From assembly GCA_948567375.1 (NCBI GenBank), contig OX419757.1, positions 57,099,665 through 57,163,664 on the forward strand: a stretch of 64,000 nt of DNA, read 5' to 3'. Origin of the DNA: Lunularia cruciata. Lineage: Eukaryota > Streptophyta > Marchantiopsida > Lunulariales > Lunulariaceae. Shown here in pieces: positions 46,498 to 59,645 of the stretch (position 1 is its first letter; each line of letters starts with the position of its first letter). The notes below the pieces were generated by a model. It searched no databases, was not told where the DNA came from, and saw only the letters and a list, made by a program, of their open reading frames with translations. The translations under genes and the position numbers were made by a program.

Positions 46498-47150
46498 CGT
46501 AATTAGGGTTCTATCAAGCACCGCCCTTGCTTATGCTAAGTTCTCGTACAATAGTCATCCCCGGGCACCTAGCACCTTGCTTCAAGTGTGTTCTATGCTA
46601 TGTCAATGTGCAGCTAAGTTGTGTCCTATTTGGAGTTGGATGATCTAAATGATAACGAGTTGAGTACCACTTAGGGTAGTTAAGTGTATCTATTCTCGTG
46701 AGATGGAGAGAACAGAGTGCTAGTACCTTGCTTCAAGAGTGTTCTATGTGAATGTGTTGTTATGTGAATGTGTTGCTAAGCTGAGTCCTATTTCAATGAT
46801 CTAAATGATAATGAGTTGAGCACTACTGTAGGTAGTTAAGTGTATCTATTCTCGTGAGATGGAGAGAACAGAGTGCTAGGATATTGGAAACATCAAAATC
46901 ATAATGACAGAAGATAAAACTTAACAACATATTATCAACATATTCATATGTTGCTAAATTGTATTCTATTTGAATTATCTAAGTGACCGTGAGTTGAATA
47001 TTGTTATGGGTAGTCAAGAGTATCTACTCTCCGTTTCATACTCTTGTGAGACAATGAACCGGATAGAACTAAATGCTAGGATGTCCGAAACCTGAAAATC
47101 TAAAATGACAGAAAATAGACCTTCAATTCTATTCAGAGATAACGATGTTT
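46498..47150 (+). repeat. 3' LTR of the copia element with tandemly repeated segments
   Basis: A segment starting ccttgcttcaag occurs at 46574 and again at 46726, a 152-bp tandem repeat. A stretch of nearly 50 bases ending agagaacagagtgctag is identical in both. A third, more diverged copy (about 46947-47115) is followed by bases resembling the leader and gag start at 41500-41560. A partial second element or an unequal exchange therefore lies here. Confidence 0.7.
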
Positions 47151-49414
47151 TTCATGTTAAAATGACTCCTAGCCGTCTAGGTATGTGATTCATATTCATA
47201 CATGTCGTGATCTCACCGGGCATGTTCCAGGCGAGATTACGGTGAGATAGAGTGCATTCTGGTTCTCATTCATCGATCTTGGGATAATCGACTTTGAATC
47301 AGTTTCAATCCGTCTTAAAGCAAATTTGCTCATGTATATCGCGGACACAATTCTATCGTCCTCACTGTTATGGGTAACCTTCTTGTGCCCGAGGATGAGA
47401 GTTTGTGGCATCCAGTCTTCACGGCTCTTCGTTAGATGCTGTGCTGATGCTCCCCTCTTCAACTGCCCTCGGTTACACTGTCGTCGAATTTATACACATC
47501 ACTCATGTTTAATCTGCGTCATGTGCCCTGGTCTCCTTGACTGAATTCAATTTGTCATTCGTTGTAACACTCTAGTTTCCCGATCGCGATAGAGAGAAAT
47601 TGAAGGTACCTTAGTTCCATCATGAGGTATCAAGTCAGCATGAGAACAAATAAAAAGTATCCACCGAAAGGTTTGAAACCGAATGCAACTTCTAAGTTCA
47701 ACAGGACATGACATGAGACCTAAAATTGCAATTGAATTTGGCATATTTATGTGTATTCGAACTATATCCCTGTACTATATTCCCCAATTTGGTCTCACTG
47801 ACTCCAGGCGAAGAGATAGGCACACAGCAAACTTTTGGTGATTGTACCATGCAATTGAAAGTACACTGACCGAGAGTCATGTAGTAGCGTACTGCATGCG
47901 TCATCACCGAATCGGCGCCCAGTGCCCATAACGCGCAAACAGAGGCGGATTGCACCCAAGATTCATCCGCCACAGGGTCGTTCTACTTCCAATGTAGACC
48001 TGGCAAGGAAGGTGAATGATATCGGGCCCTACCCTACCTCTACAGGTGCCTAACACTACGTAATCGCTACGTGAAGAAATCAACAGTTTTGAGTACGTTA
48101 TGTGGTTCACAATGCGTAAACTACACGTTTAACTTAGACGAGTGCTAATGTAGTCCAAAATAAACAACCAATGGCATGTTTGTGGTCCACAATTGCAAGC
48201 ACATAAAGTCAACACCATTCCATCCTACTTGAGATGGCTAAGCTACAGAGATGGCTGATATGTTGACTTGGAGGCAATATTAGAAATTTCTTTATACAGA
48301 CCATTGTGCTTGCGTCAGTCTAGTGGATCTGAATCCCCCCAGAATCTGAATAGAAGGCCAAGTAACTTACCGCTACTGTATGTAATCTGGAAGCTTAAAC
48401 ACTCCTTGGGTTGGAGAACTAATTAACATTGAGATGATGTCCTTCATGGCATAGGTCTAACCTTCTTAGGTGGAATCAATCTACCGTGCAGCAATGGAAT
48501 ATAGTAAGAGGTTTACGCATCCCTTCAATCTTTCCAGTAACCTTGTGCGAAAGTCATGGCGAGGAAGAAATACAGTATGCTGTAGGTAGAATGTAGGAGG
48601 AAAGACCATCAAAGCTGGCGATGGAACTAGCGAGTGTGCAGCTCTGTAGGATGATATGACCGACACCTGGTCGAGGAGTGTAGCACACAGTGTAAACCTA
48701 CAAGAGGCTCCATGATTGCCAAACAGGAATCGAGTGCCAAGATGATCTGTATGGAGTTTATTTCGCCGGAAAGCGGCACCTCCAAACAGTGTGACATGAA
48801 GGGACTCTCACGTACTCTCAATAGTGTGACAGGGAATCGCAAGAGATTGATCTGCTGCACAAGGAACGATGATGTTGGTTGACGTCGTACTTTATTCAGG
48901 ATACTCGGATGATGGCTCAATAGGATACACTCATGATTGCTTCATCAGTCTGAGTGAGAAATGCTCCCGGGCCGGCGCAGGGGGGCAGGCAATTGAAACG
49001 GAGTTTGGATGTGAATTGGGTTTATTGACTCTCTTTAGGTGGAGCATTCTGGTGATGACAGAAGAAGAAGATTATAGTGACAGATGTTGGCAAGCCGTTG
49101 CGTAACGTGCCCGAAGAGGACATGAGTCGCGGCTATGCAGTGGTAACGCGGCAAAAGAAGAGATGTGGATATGCAGTTTAGGTCGAGGAAGGGAAGGTTA
49201 CCCTAGTAATCTCAGCCTGTGTCTACCAAGAGCCGGGGCTTCCGTCGAGCAAGTTTTATGGGCCTTTTCTGATGTTTACAGAGAGAGGGAGAGCGAGATA
49301 GAGAGAGAATGACAGAGTAATCGGGTAAAGAAGAGAGCAGGGATACTGAGTTTCTTTGCGCGGAATACATGAGTGGAAAATATTGCTACTGGAATTGTCA
49401 TTTAGTGACCAAGA
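47151..49414. other. Intergenic region upstream of the intact F-box gene
   Basis: Several short frames (60-97 codons), none with a recognisable domain. A purine-rich gagagagg/gagaga tract at about 49276-49320 lies about 100 bases before the F-box start and may be part of its promoter or leader. No clear TATA box was identified. Confidence 0.45.
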
Positions 49415-50683
49415 ATGAGCATCTTTGACGCGGACTGTATTAGTGGTGGCGGTGATGATCATAAGTCCAGCGAGGATATGGAGGATATGGAGGATTGTGG
49501 AGCAAATCTTACAGAAGATCTGGTGGAGAAGATTGTCTCCAGGGTCCAATTTCCACAGTTTTTCAAAAGTCGTGCGCTCTCCCGGCAGTGGTATTTGAAG
49601 TTTCCCGTCTACAACTCGCAGGGTGACTTCAAGTCTTTGCGTTCTCCATTCTTAGACGAGGTTAGATCTGCTGCTTCCAACCAGTGGCCAACGTACTGTC
49701 CTGCATTTGTTTCCAGTGGAGAGTCTGGTGCACAGCTGATAGGGTTCGATCGGAGGTCCGAAACTTGGCACAAATTTCCTATCCACCCAGCTATACCGTT
49801 CCCATTAGAACAATATGTATGGGAAAGAGCGCTAGGAGGGTCCATCATGTTGTTCAGTGATCCATCGCAGCGAGGGTTTAAGTTGATTGTGGCCAACGTA
49901 CTGACTGGGAGCTGGAGAACTTTACCAGCTTGTCCACAACCTACAAAGGATCCCATGCTTGTAGTGATACCACTGGGTTCCGAAGGGTATAAGATCCTCG
50001 TTTATGAACTTGTGTATGCAGAAGAAGAACTTGTGTTTGAGGAAGATTATCCAGATTGTCGAGTTCAGCTTTATGATTCCAATTCGAGAACCTGGTCTGG
50101 CAGATCTTCTCGTCTCAACTTCGAAACTTTGTCCACCCACAGTGCGTATGTTGACGGAAATTTGTATAACATGTGGCCAAGGCAAAAGGAATATATGAGT
50201 GTCTTGAGGTACAACCTGGAGAGTGGAATTTGGAGTGAGATTACTCATCCTCTGGATCATGAAAAGGAAAAGTTTCTCAACGGAGGAGTGTTTCAATGCG
50301 AGTCCTTGGTTTTAGTAATAACTGTGTTTGAAGCTCGAACATTAGAACGACACAGGCATAACTGCCATACTCAAGCATCCAAGGACATCAGAGCTCGAGT
50401 TTATGAGCTTGACCTGAATTCATTGAAGTTAAGAATGATATCAGAAAGTCCACCGGGAATGTTACTCCACGAGATTTTTACAACATTTGCTTCGTGTTCG
50501 GATTGCATTTACTTTTGTGGGGTCTATGAGGACGACGGTAAACTATCGCTTTCCAGTTACAGCGTGAATGATCAAAGGTGGTGCAGTCATCCCTCTTCTC
50601 CCCCTGAAGAGTATTTCAAGCTCCTTAAGTGGAAAGACTTCTCATGCTTTCAACCAGGGCTGAACCCTTTTGCTTTGGCCTGA
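49415..50683 (+). CDS. F-box protein with kelch-like C-terminal region
   Basis: Likely substrate-recruiting subunit of an SCF ubiquitin ligase. Single exon, 422 residues. The start is well supported: in-frame TAG and TGA lie two codons upstream of the ATG. An acidic N-terminus (EDMEDMED) leads to the F-box at about residues 32-65 (LTEDLVEKIVSRVQFP, then ALSRQWYLKF). The rest has beta-propeller-like segments with recurring Gly-Gly and Trp (GGSIMLFSD, RTWSGRSS, VDGNLYNMW, WSEI, GGVFQC, IYFCGVYED), as in plant F-box/kelch proteins, although individual kelch repeats are weak. A broken relative lies about 17 kb upstream on the same strand. Its target cannot be told from sequence. Confidence 0.85.
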   Translation: MSIFDADCISGGGDDHKSSEDMEDMEDCGANLTEDLVEKIVSRVQFPQFFKSRALSRQWYLKFPVYNSQGDFKSLRSPFLDEVRSAASNQWPTYCPAFVSSGESGAQLIGFDRRSETWHKFPIHPAIPFPLEQYVWERALGGSIMLFSDPSQRGFKLIVANVLTGSWRTLPACPQPTKDPMLVVIPLGSEGYKILVYELVYAEEELVFEEDYPDCRVQLYDSNSRTWSGRSSRLNFETLSTHSAYVDGNLYNMWPRQKEYMSVLRYNLESGIWSEITHPLDHEKEKFLNGGVFQCESLVLVITVFEARTLERHRHNCHTQASKDIRARVYELDLNSLKLRMISESPPGMLLHEIFTTFASCSDCIYFCGVYEDDGKLSLSSYSVNDQRWCSHPSSPPEEYFKLLKWKDFSCFQPGLNPFALA

Positions 50684-53600
50684 GCGATGCGGGTGTCAAA
50701 TCTACAGTATTCACCAGGTCCCGTCCCAGCAAACTGTTGGTTTTCTTCCTCAAGGAGATTAAGATGAATAGAATGTGCCCGTCTTGTTTGGCCTCTGTAG
50801 CTTGAGTTGTCGTTGTGAGAAGTCAAAAATCGTTCAGTTTAGAATCTTAAGTTGGTTTTATTTTGAAACACGCAGTTATTATTACCTTGATAGATTCATC
50901 TCATCAGCTAAAACACAGTTGACTACTCTGTGTTGATGCAGATGCTGCTGGAAAGAAAACTTGATTCTCATACGACTGCCCCTATGTCTCCTCCGGTCGT
51001 GTGAACTTCCCTCACCGTCGACTCTCACCCGTCTGAACACATAGCGGGAATCATCGATCTCTATTGAACAAACTTGAAATGCACCATGTTTGGATTCCCG
51101 AGCTGGTCTGCCCTTGAAAGAACCCCACTGGCGCAAGTTTATCCAGGTATGTTGAGCTGAAAGACAAGAATTATTAGCATTTTCCATACCAGAAGTAGCT
51201 GTTCTTGCACCCCAAGAGTCGCGAAAGTGACGACGTTTTGACAACCCGATAAGGCATCATCAACTATCCTCACTATCAAGATGTTGGACACGTTCATTTG
51301 AGGTAGACCGGTTGTCATTCTAATGCCCTTCACTTCCAATGCATGACAATTTAGCGTTCAAGTGAAAGTCTAAGAGTTACATGCCAGTTTTTTAGGAAAA
51401 AAACATCTCATGAACTCCTAACTAGACGGATGATACGTGCCCTTTCCGAAGTCATGAGGATTTAAGGTCTAGTTTTCCGTTGAACTGTCGAATATAAGCA
51501 TCATCGCTGTCACAACTCGTAAATGTGAATGCAGATTTTGCATTATGGAATTCTGCCGGCAAGTTCCAAGGTTTAATCTGGATTAGCCACTGTTGACCGG
51601 GAATGACAACGCATCTGGAGATGTTCCCAGGTGTTGTGGCTTGTACATTAGTTTCCTCTTCCTAGACTGCTTATGTAGAAAGCTTTATCATCTTCACGAA
51701 TTCAGATCTGGAAGTGGATACACATAGTCATGAAGGTAAAGAGAACACTACTCCATTCAATGGGTGTCAGTACTTGATTGAATACCGAGACTGCATATGC
51801 AATCTCCGGTCCATTAAACGAATCACTTCGACGGACGACGAATCTTCTGTCGTAAGTCCCGTTACTCGGATTTTCCGTATTAAGTGCACTTCTCGCCAAT
51901 GTCTTTGCCTGAAGCCTCGAGAAACACAACAACGGTTTCCATCTTCGTCCTATCTAGGGCTTCTCTATCAAGAGTTGCTGGATCTGACGTCTATTGTGTT
52001 ACAAGATTTGAGCTCCTATTTGAAGGCGTTTACTGGTCTCGGGTGCCCGTTTGTTTCTCTAGATTTATTTGATTACAATATCTCAAGATATTCTGGAAAG
52101 TAACTAAAGGCTCCTTTGTTTTGTAGAGTATCTTCATTATTGTCATGGGAGATTGCCATTTTTCTCTACCACTTGAACTTACTGGACTCCCAAATCGATG
52201 TGCTCTATCCCTGGACTCTCTCCTTAGTGTTTACATGCGTGGTTCCAGATATACTTCGGCGTCTTGTGTAGTCCGTTTCTTTCGGGCCTTCCAATTCTGT
52301 GGAGGATTGCATGTTTTCCTTGTTTGTGGGAATAGGTCTCCTGTCGTTCAGGCTCGAATCAGTAACTCCTCCATCGGGCAAGCTGTATTCGGGACGGTGT
52401 CAAAGGTGCTGACCCTTATCTAGCAATGCACTGTTCTGCTTCTCCCGCTTCTTCTGAAATGGAAATGGTGCTGGATTCTTCCACTCGATAAATATCATGT
52501 ATCGCGATGGAATCACAAATGTGTCCCGTTCATCTACGTGAATATTTGACAAGTTCATGTGGTCCCACAAGAAAGCAATATCTATATTTATGTCAAGAGC
52601 CCCAATAGTGATGTGGGCAAGATATGTTTAACAATTGCCCGATTTACCTTTCATTGGATACAAAACCTGTGCCGCAGGTTAGAAGAAGATAAAGAATTAA
52701 AAGACGTTAATTGAACTTGCACTTGCACTTGGTACAGCCAACCAAGATACTAAATAATCTATGTGTGTAGGAAAAAGATAGATAAAACCCTTAAAATGTG
52801 CCACTCTTATACATGTGGATGTTGAAAAGAACATTTCATTACTCTAAAAGTAGAATAAGGGAATTACACTGCTCACAAGTGATGAAATGTCCTGTTTGAA
52901 TAACTCAGATCATTCCCCAAAAACCCTCCTCATGTTATTTATCCAAAAATTATTCCGGGAAATGAAATAGTAGTCTTTGAGTACTGAATATCACTAGATG
53001 TCGACTAAAGCAATTTTTATTTTACTGCAAACTTATTATGTATATAAGAGACAAAAATGTATTGTCTAACTATCAGATTGCATCAGCAATTTTCCACTCT
53101 ATGGATTTAATCCCTTATTACATAATATCCTTGTTATAAAGTCCTAAGGTTCACTTCAAGAGTGTGGGGCGCAAAGAGCCGACTGAGGGAGGAGGTTTTT
53201 CTCACTAATCATATCGGTGTAACTTTCTAAAGTAAAAGTGAACTGAATTGTAAACCGAAGATAATTGTAATTACCATGGACCCCATAATCGAAAATATTT
53301 TACCTTTATCTTAATGTCAATAAGAATTCTCTGCACCTACAACCTCATTAACCTCTCACACTAATTACTATGTTTTATCTGTACTAATCACATCATCGAG
53401 GTTGCGGAATTGAAATTACTATAAGTGTTCTTTACTCCACGTTTTTCTTTTCTTTTGTGATTATATTTCCAATTAGGCCAGACCGCAACTTCTGTGACCT
53501 TAACCTCTAGGAGAGATATCAGCTTTTATTAGTTTCGATATTCTTGCATCCTTTGTGGATGTATTTATATCTTTAAGTAAGTATTATGACTGACGAGCTC

Positions 53601-53716
53601 TGTATGTAAGTGCTGATAAAATTTTAAGTTCCTTATTATCAAATTTTATTAGTTGATAATTAACTAAGAGGACTTATAGCAATAATTATTGAAAGGTGCT
53701 TGATTTCCAGTCAACC

Positions 53717-53746
53717 TTTCAATTTCAATTTCAATTTCAATTTCAA
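53717..53746. repeat. (TTTCAA)5 microsatellite
   Basis: Five perfect hexamers in AT-rich intergenic DNA. Confidence 0.93.
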
Positions 53747-54237
53747 CAATGCCTCTTCGAAGGTCTTGGCTACTGTTTGGGTGGTGATTAGTAAAGCTGC
53801 AAGGTATTGAAAATCTATACCAAGCTAATTAACGAACATCTCAAATTCATAGTTGCTCCCAAATTGATCTCTCCTGCCGACAGAAGCAACCTGCCATCAT
53901 GAGACAAGAAAACTCATTATGGATACCAGACATACCAGAAACTTCGTAGTAGTACATTGTCCACAGCCCTCATGCAGACGAAGATTATCATACAGTGAGT
54001 TGTGAGGGGGATTCAAACTAGTAATCTGGGGGAGGATCAGAGCCTTCATATCAGGAGAGATATCAGCTCTGATTTAAACTGTTTGAAGTTACATAGTAGT
54101 TACTAACTGAAAGATGGTTCTTAAGATTGAGTCGAGTGTTCATACGTGCAGGTTACGAGCAAGCTGCAGGTCCTGAAGCAATTTGCATGCTCTGAATCTC
54201 CCGTCTGCCTTCCTAGAGCAGATCGAACACCAACCTG

Positions 54238-54261
54238 GTCGAGTCGAGTCGAGTCGAGTCG
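54238..54261. repeat. (GTCGA)n microsatellite
   Basis: Nearly five pentamers of GTCGA. The unit contains CG and could carry dense CG methylation. Confidence 0.9.
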
Positions 54262-55686
54262 GACAAGACTAGATTCCAATCACGCTTCACTGGGTTTTGA
54301 ATTAAGTCGCTTCATTTAACACTGCAATGTCAATTGAGTTCATGAGGTGAAAGGTTTGAATCCTGTACAATGTCATGCTTTGCTCTTGTAACTATGACGT
54401 GCTACAGTACTACCATATTTTATGAATAACAAGATCATGGGTTTGGTACAAACCACAAGATACCTTCGTGACGACACTTGAAGGTGATAACTGAAAGACT
54501 AAGGAAGAAAACTGCAAAGTATGAGATTTTTAAATCGGAGGAATCCGTAGGTGAATGAACTTCAAAAGATGAACATACTAGAACGGGGGACCTTTAGAAG
54601 ATCTGATCTCATCAGAGAAATATCTAGATTATGTGGATGGATCACGTACTGCAGCTGCACCTTATTGGCAATGGTGTTCCCGTGAGAATACCGTCAACTA
54701 AAGATTTGCCACCCACGGACTCATAGATCCTTAAAAGTGCGATCATGATGATAGTTATCAGCACTCAACTTTGGTCTGTTTCTAATGGTCAGCATAAACT
54801 GGACATGGAAGATTAAAGAAGAATGGATCATCCAAACGTTTCCTGGCTACATATGCTTAGAATCTACGAAAAGCCAAATCTCGGAATACATGGGGTCAAT
54901 GTGCCAATACTTAGAACGACAAAACAAGGAAGTTGAATCTTCGTATGAACAACTAAACGTTCCAGCTTTGTTTTACAGGTTATTCCATGACGGACACGAT
55001 GTTCGAATCTCAAGCGTTGTGGAACTTGCATTGACGGTTGTGCAGTACATACAAAATACAGCTACATGGAAGCAGAAAGTACGACCAAGAACAGAACTAA
55101 GTTGATGTTCGCCTGACTTTATATTCTACTGAAAATCGGGGTGGATCTGCCATGGTTTCAGCTTTGATTGAAACGCAAATTCACTATCTTCTTGTCAACA
55201 ACGAAATCTGCATGCATTGGTCGTGGTTGTTGCCATCCGCAAACACCGCATACTCTCGTCGTTGCGTACTGGGTGGTCCTACCTATGAATCTCATCATCA
55301 CCTCGTTATGGCGTTTTGTGATGAGTCTCCGTGGGGAGGCGATTAGTTGCTTCTTTCATCCGTGCTTTTGTCTTTCATGTCGGGGTCTCGAGCAGACGCC
55401 GTGACCAAAGTTTTCAGCGGGAAACACTATGGCCTTCCGATTTCTTTTGCTTCGCAACAAGTTGTACTCAAGTTGTACCCACGTCGTATGTACTCAATGC
55501 ACTTGTTGTAATTGAGACGGCCTCAAGTTCTGACAACTGAAACTAGGTATTTATATGGTTCAAAACCAGCAGATTTTATATCCAATTCCGCTCTGGCAAG
55601 TCGATAAGTCACGATGAAAGAATCAGATGGAGCCTTGACATATATAATACTTTTCGGTTGACTTGCGTCGAGAAGTGGATGAGCAT

Positions 55687-55692
55687 TATAAA
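55687..55692 (+). promoter_or_regulatory. TATA box of the NPF transporter gene
   Basis: TATAAA in the context cattataaatgc, 120 bases before the start codon, which leaves room for a 5' leader of about 90 bases. Confidence 0.6.
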
Positions 55693-55806
55693 TGCGAGAT
55701 CTAACGCCGGTGCGTCGTCCGCTCAGCAGGGTCCGATGAATTGTTAGAGTTCGTGAATTCCTTCCTCCAGCTCTGAGACAGTAGCTCAGTTCAAGTTCCT
55801 GCAGTC

Positions 55807-58800
55807 ATGGCAGCTACAGCTACAACGAACGTGGAAGCCACGGTCGGTGCTACTTGACTATACCTGCTTTCACGGACTGATCCTTCATGTGTTATCTCAA
55901 TTTGTTTAGGCATGGTCACTGTACTACTGTAGTTTAGGAATATGTCCAAGCTCTCTCAAGAATCGTTAGCATGAACTAGACTTGTATATGCGCGACACCG
56001 GGTGGTGTATAAAATTCTGGGGTCGGACTTGAAACTCAGAACTCCATGCTCAGCTAGACTTTACCAAAATTCATCCAAAGTAGGAAGTATCTAGTATGCA
56101 TATCTAAGCCTCGATATCGATCAGGCGCCCATTAATTCATGACAGTGCATGCGAACCGCGTACAAGCTGGTGACATATATCAGATAAATTTTCCTCATTT
56201 TCATTTATTATCGTGTGAGCGAAGAAGAAGTTTGATACGCATTGTGGGAATAATTATTACTGATATACTTTTCTCAGGGAAACGCAACGTAGATACAGTT
56301 GTGGTCATGGTGCACGCGGACATACTGATCAGAATATTGTCTAATGATCTTCACCCCGGAATTGATAGGGTCGTCAAGGACGATTTGATTTGCAACTAAC
56401 TGCAATAACTTCTGTTTGCTCCATGTGATTGTGATGCGATTCGTCCTTATGACTAGCATGTGCAGGAGCTAGAGGAACCGGAATCAGTCAAAGCCCGAGA
56501 ATGGTGCCAAAATAGAGTTGGAGACGGATCGGTGAATTATCGGGGGATTTGCGCTGACAGAAGGAAGACGGGAGGATGGAAAGCAAATACTTTTATCCAC
56601 AGTGAGAATATAATCTTCATTTCTATGCTGGCTACCCTATTGTCAATGTTTTTGCTGCACTGCAAATCGTTTTGAATATATGGCTCCATGGGATTTGATG
56701 GCGTCGTACACCTAGCGTGCAATCGTCTTCTAATGCTTCGGCGTTCTTTAACTTGAAAATACATTACTGGTAAAATTAATCCAGCAGTTTCTGACTTCGT
56801 TTGTTTACAGTTTTGCTGTTCGCAGACTCTATCTCCGTGTTCGGTATCGCGGGCAATCTCGTACAGTACGAGCTGAACACGATGCACTTGTCACTTGCGG
56901 ACTCAGTCAATAATACGTCGAATTTTATGGGAGTTTCTTATATGCTTCCCATCTTCTGGGGCTATCTGGCCGATACTTACTTCGGTCGTTATGCCACAAT
57001 CGCTGGCTCGTCCTTCATCTGTTTCTCGGTATGTCATTCTCATTTTGGTGTCCTCTACCAGTCGGTCTCGTAATTCTTGTCTCTTAGGACAAGAATGCGC
57101 ATGTCTGAGTGATTCAAAATGCATGATGTGGACTGCAGTTATCCACAAAAGGTATACGTAGAGAGAAAGCGAACAACATGACAATCCCCACTGTATCCTG
57201 ATCTCGGATGGTTTTCTGATCTGCTTGTGCAGGGCCTGGTGGTGTTGTTCCTTGCTGTCACTTTAGAATCTATGAAACCTCCAGAATGCACTTCTGATCC
57301 TGCGAAGAATATTATATGCCCTCGGGCACGTCAACAGGTTATAAGTTGGTACCTCACAGGATTGTACCTGATTGCCGTCGGGAATGCGGGGTTGAAACCT
57401 TGCTTAACCTCGATGGGACAAGATCAATTTGACGAGACCAATGCAGTGGAAAAGAAACGAGGAGAGCATTTCTTCACATCGTTCTATGCTAATATCAACG
57501 CCGCGGGGCTTCTCTGTGTTACCATTCTTTTCTATATTCAATCGAACAAGGGATATGACTGGGGCTATGGAACGATGGTTATTATTTACTTCGTCGGAAT
57601 TTGCTTCTTCTTTTTCGCCACACATCTCTACAGGTAGATGCAATGAAGTTTTGATCTCTCCTCTCCTGATCTTTCCCACTCCTGCATAACATCATGAAGA
57701 CATATTCACGACAGGTGGACACTTTCTCCCTCCTCTAAGCCTTCACCCGATCCAATTGAAGAGATTCTCTCAAGGGAATATTTTATCTCTCTCCAATAAA
57801 AGTAGAGAGGAAACTAGTCAGATAAGCTGACTGCGTGCAGGATCTTGCCCACTCCTTTAGACTGTCACACGCTCTATTCTCATATACAAGTGTGTTGTTG
57901 ATGAAATTTGAAATGCTGAACGTGAATATTATTCTTCCAAATTCAGGCACAGGGTACCAGCAGGCAGTGCGCTTAATCAAGCTGCTCAAGTTCTTGTGGC
58001 TGCTGGGAGGAACGTCTGGAAGCCGCTCCCGGCCACTTCCTCTGAGCTTTTCGAACTCGAAGACGACGAGGCGCAGAAGAAAGGCATCCGTAAAATTCGT
58101 CACACCAACAGACTAAGGTGAGGTCCATGCGTAATTCGGCACTGGTAGAAATATACGTCACCAGTAGTTTGTTAGTACGAGTTAAGGATATGATGAAAAG
58201 AAAACTGCATCCATCTGTGCGCTGAGTTATATGATATGAACTGGGCAAGTTGTAACGTCCTCCCTGCATGATTATAATAGGTTTTGGCAGATGTATTGAT
58301 CTATGCTTTCGCATGCGCAGGATCTTGGATAAAGCTGCCATTGTGCCACCTCTTAACACCTTTGCTCCCGGACGAGCGGACCTTAACAATTCTTGGAGAC
58401 TCCGTACAGTTACACAAGTAGAGGAAATCAAGACTGTCATCCAAATCCTTCCTATTTGGCTCTGCACAATCATCGTCTACACTCTTTTTGCTCAAATGTT
58501 GGGTATTACCTCGTCTCAAGCGTTGAGCATGGACAGAATGATAGGGAAGTTCGAAGTTCCTGCGGGTTCCACTGGTGTTATCATGATTGTCACCGCAATC
58601 TGCTTCATATTTGTGTACGAACTTCTCATCATCCCCGTTGTTCGCAAGTTTACTGGAAACCCGAAAGGTCTCACCGATCTGCAAAGAATGGGGTTGGCTC
58701 TTTTCCTCTCCATTCCAGCCATGGTAGTCTCCGCTTTGGTAGAGGGTAAGAGAGTAGACACGATCCATGAACACAACATATCCCCAGCAGAAATTGGAAT

Positions 58801-59470
58801 TCCCATGATAGTCCCGCTGAAATTCTACTGGCTCTTTCCTCAATTCATGTTGTTGGGCATAATCGAGTTTCTTCTTGGTGTGGCTCAGCTGAACTTTTTC
58901 TACAAGGAAACGCCTGACACAATGCGGAGCTTGGCCACCTCACTGTACTTCGCTTCTGTATCTGTGGGTTTTTTCTTATCCAGTGCTCTAGTGAGCTGGG
59001 TCAATACGTTCACAAATAAACAGGGTTCATGGCTAAACGCCGGTGTTTACGACGGAGGTATGAAAAAGTTCTATTATCTGCTCGCTGTCATCACGGCAGT
59101 AAATTGGGTAGCCTTTCTTGCATGTTCTCACTGGTACACTTACAAAGAAATACTGGAGGTCGAAGATGACAACCTGGAGATCACGGCGTGGAAGGTTTCT
59201 GATAATGACGAATCAGTCGGTACAACAATGAAATATCAGACTCTGACCTCACCTTCCAAAGACCTGAATGGCGCTGCCAAAACTACACATGCAGACCCAC
59301 AGCAAGCTACACCGATTGGCAGTACTAATGGAACTCCAGCCTCCGATGATCCGGACACGGTTCTCAAACTTTCAATGACTGACACCAGGTACAGTGCAAA
59401 CAAACAGGAAATGAACGGAATTAGCTTTGATATTAATCAGCCTCAGCAGAAAGAATCAGAAGGCAAGTGA
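55807..59470 (+). CDS. NPF (NRT1/PTR) family transporter, six exons
   Basis: Major-facilitator proton-coupled transporter of nitrate, peptides or hormones, in a membrane. Exons, all with GT-AG introns and matching phase, are 55807-55842, 56466-56601, 56811-57028, 57233-57633, 57947-58117 and 58321-59470, giving 703 residues. Early exons give DGSVNYRGICADRRKTGGWK, a typical NPF N-terminus. Exon 4 has the family signature GQDQFDETN and exon 6 carries the C-terminal half, with QILPIWLCTI and LGVAQLNFFYKETPDTMRS. About twelve hydrophobic segments are present. The protein is longer than the usual 580-620 because of a hydrophilic C-terminal tail of roughly 110 residues. Where most NPFs have ExxER in helix 1, this one reads LFADS, as in members (for example the NPF4 group) that lack the proton-coupling motif. 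The substrate cannot be told. Confidence 0.92.
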
Positions 59471-59645
59471 GACGCCGACACTAATACTATCCCTTATCAA
59501 CCTTGAATTAATGAGGTAGCTCGAGATTCGAGAATGTGTAGATTATACCGAGGATCATTAAGTACAGGCTATCTCAATTTGACGGGAATAGATATGTAAA
59601 CATCGACAAGCTGTACATGTAAGCTCCGCTGGAGTTTTGTCATTC

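Larger units (their letters stand above)
41209..46735 (+). mobile_element. Ty1/copia retrotransposon, decayed, with a nested solo LTR
   Basis: Plus-strand order is LTR, gag, protease, integrase, reverse transcriptase, RNase H, LTR, which is copia order. The gag is interrupted by a 411-bp solo LTR (41644-42054). Left and right LTRs align only loosely (atcaag, agttctc, caagt and ttgctaa blocks in order), so the insertion is old. The right side carries a duplicated LTR segment. All coding parts carry stops. Confidence 0.78.
50684..55686. other. Intergenic region between the F-box gene and the transporter gene
   Basis: Unassigned open frames of 60-130 codons occur (for example 50882-51244 minus, 51714-52103 plus, 54785-55105 plus), but none shows a known domain or a convincing exon structure. 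From about 52600 to 53700 the DNA is very AT-rich. Two short tandem repeats lie at 53717-53746 and 54238-54261. Confidence 0.45.

Noticed and set aside
50882-51339. Overlapping minus-strand frames of 120 and 66 codons
   Set aside because: No domain and no matching exon-intron structure. They might be the 3' end of a gene, but nothing supports this.
57973-58843. Minus-strand open frames of 166 and 180 codons
   Set aside because: Shadows of transporter exons 5 and 6.
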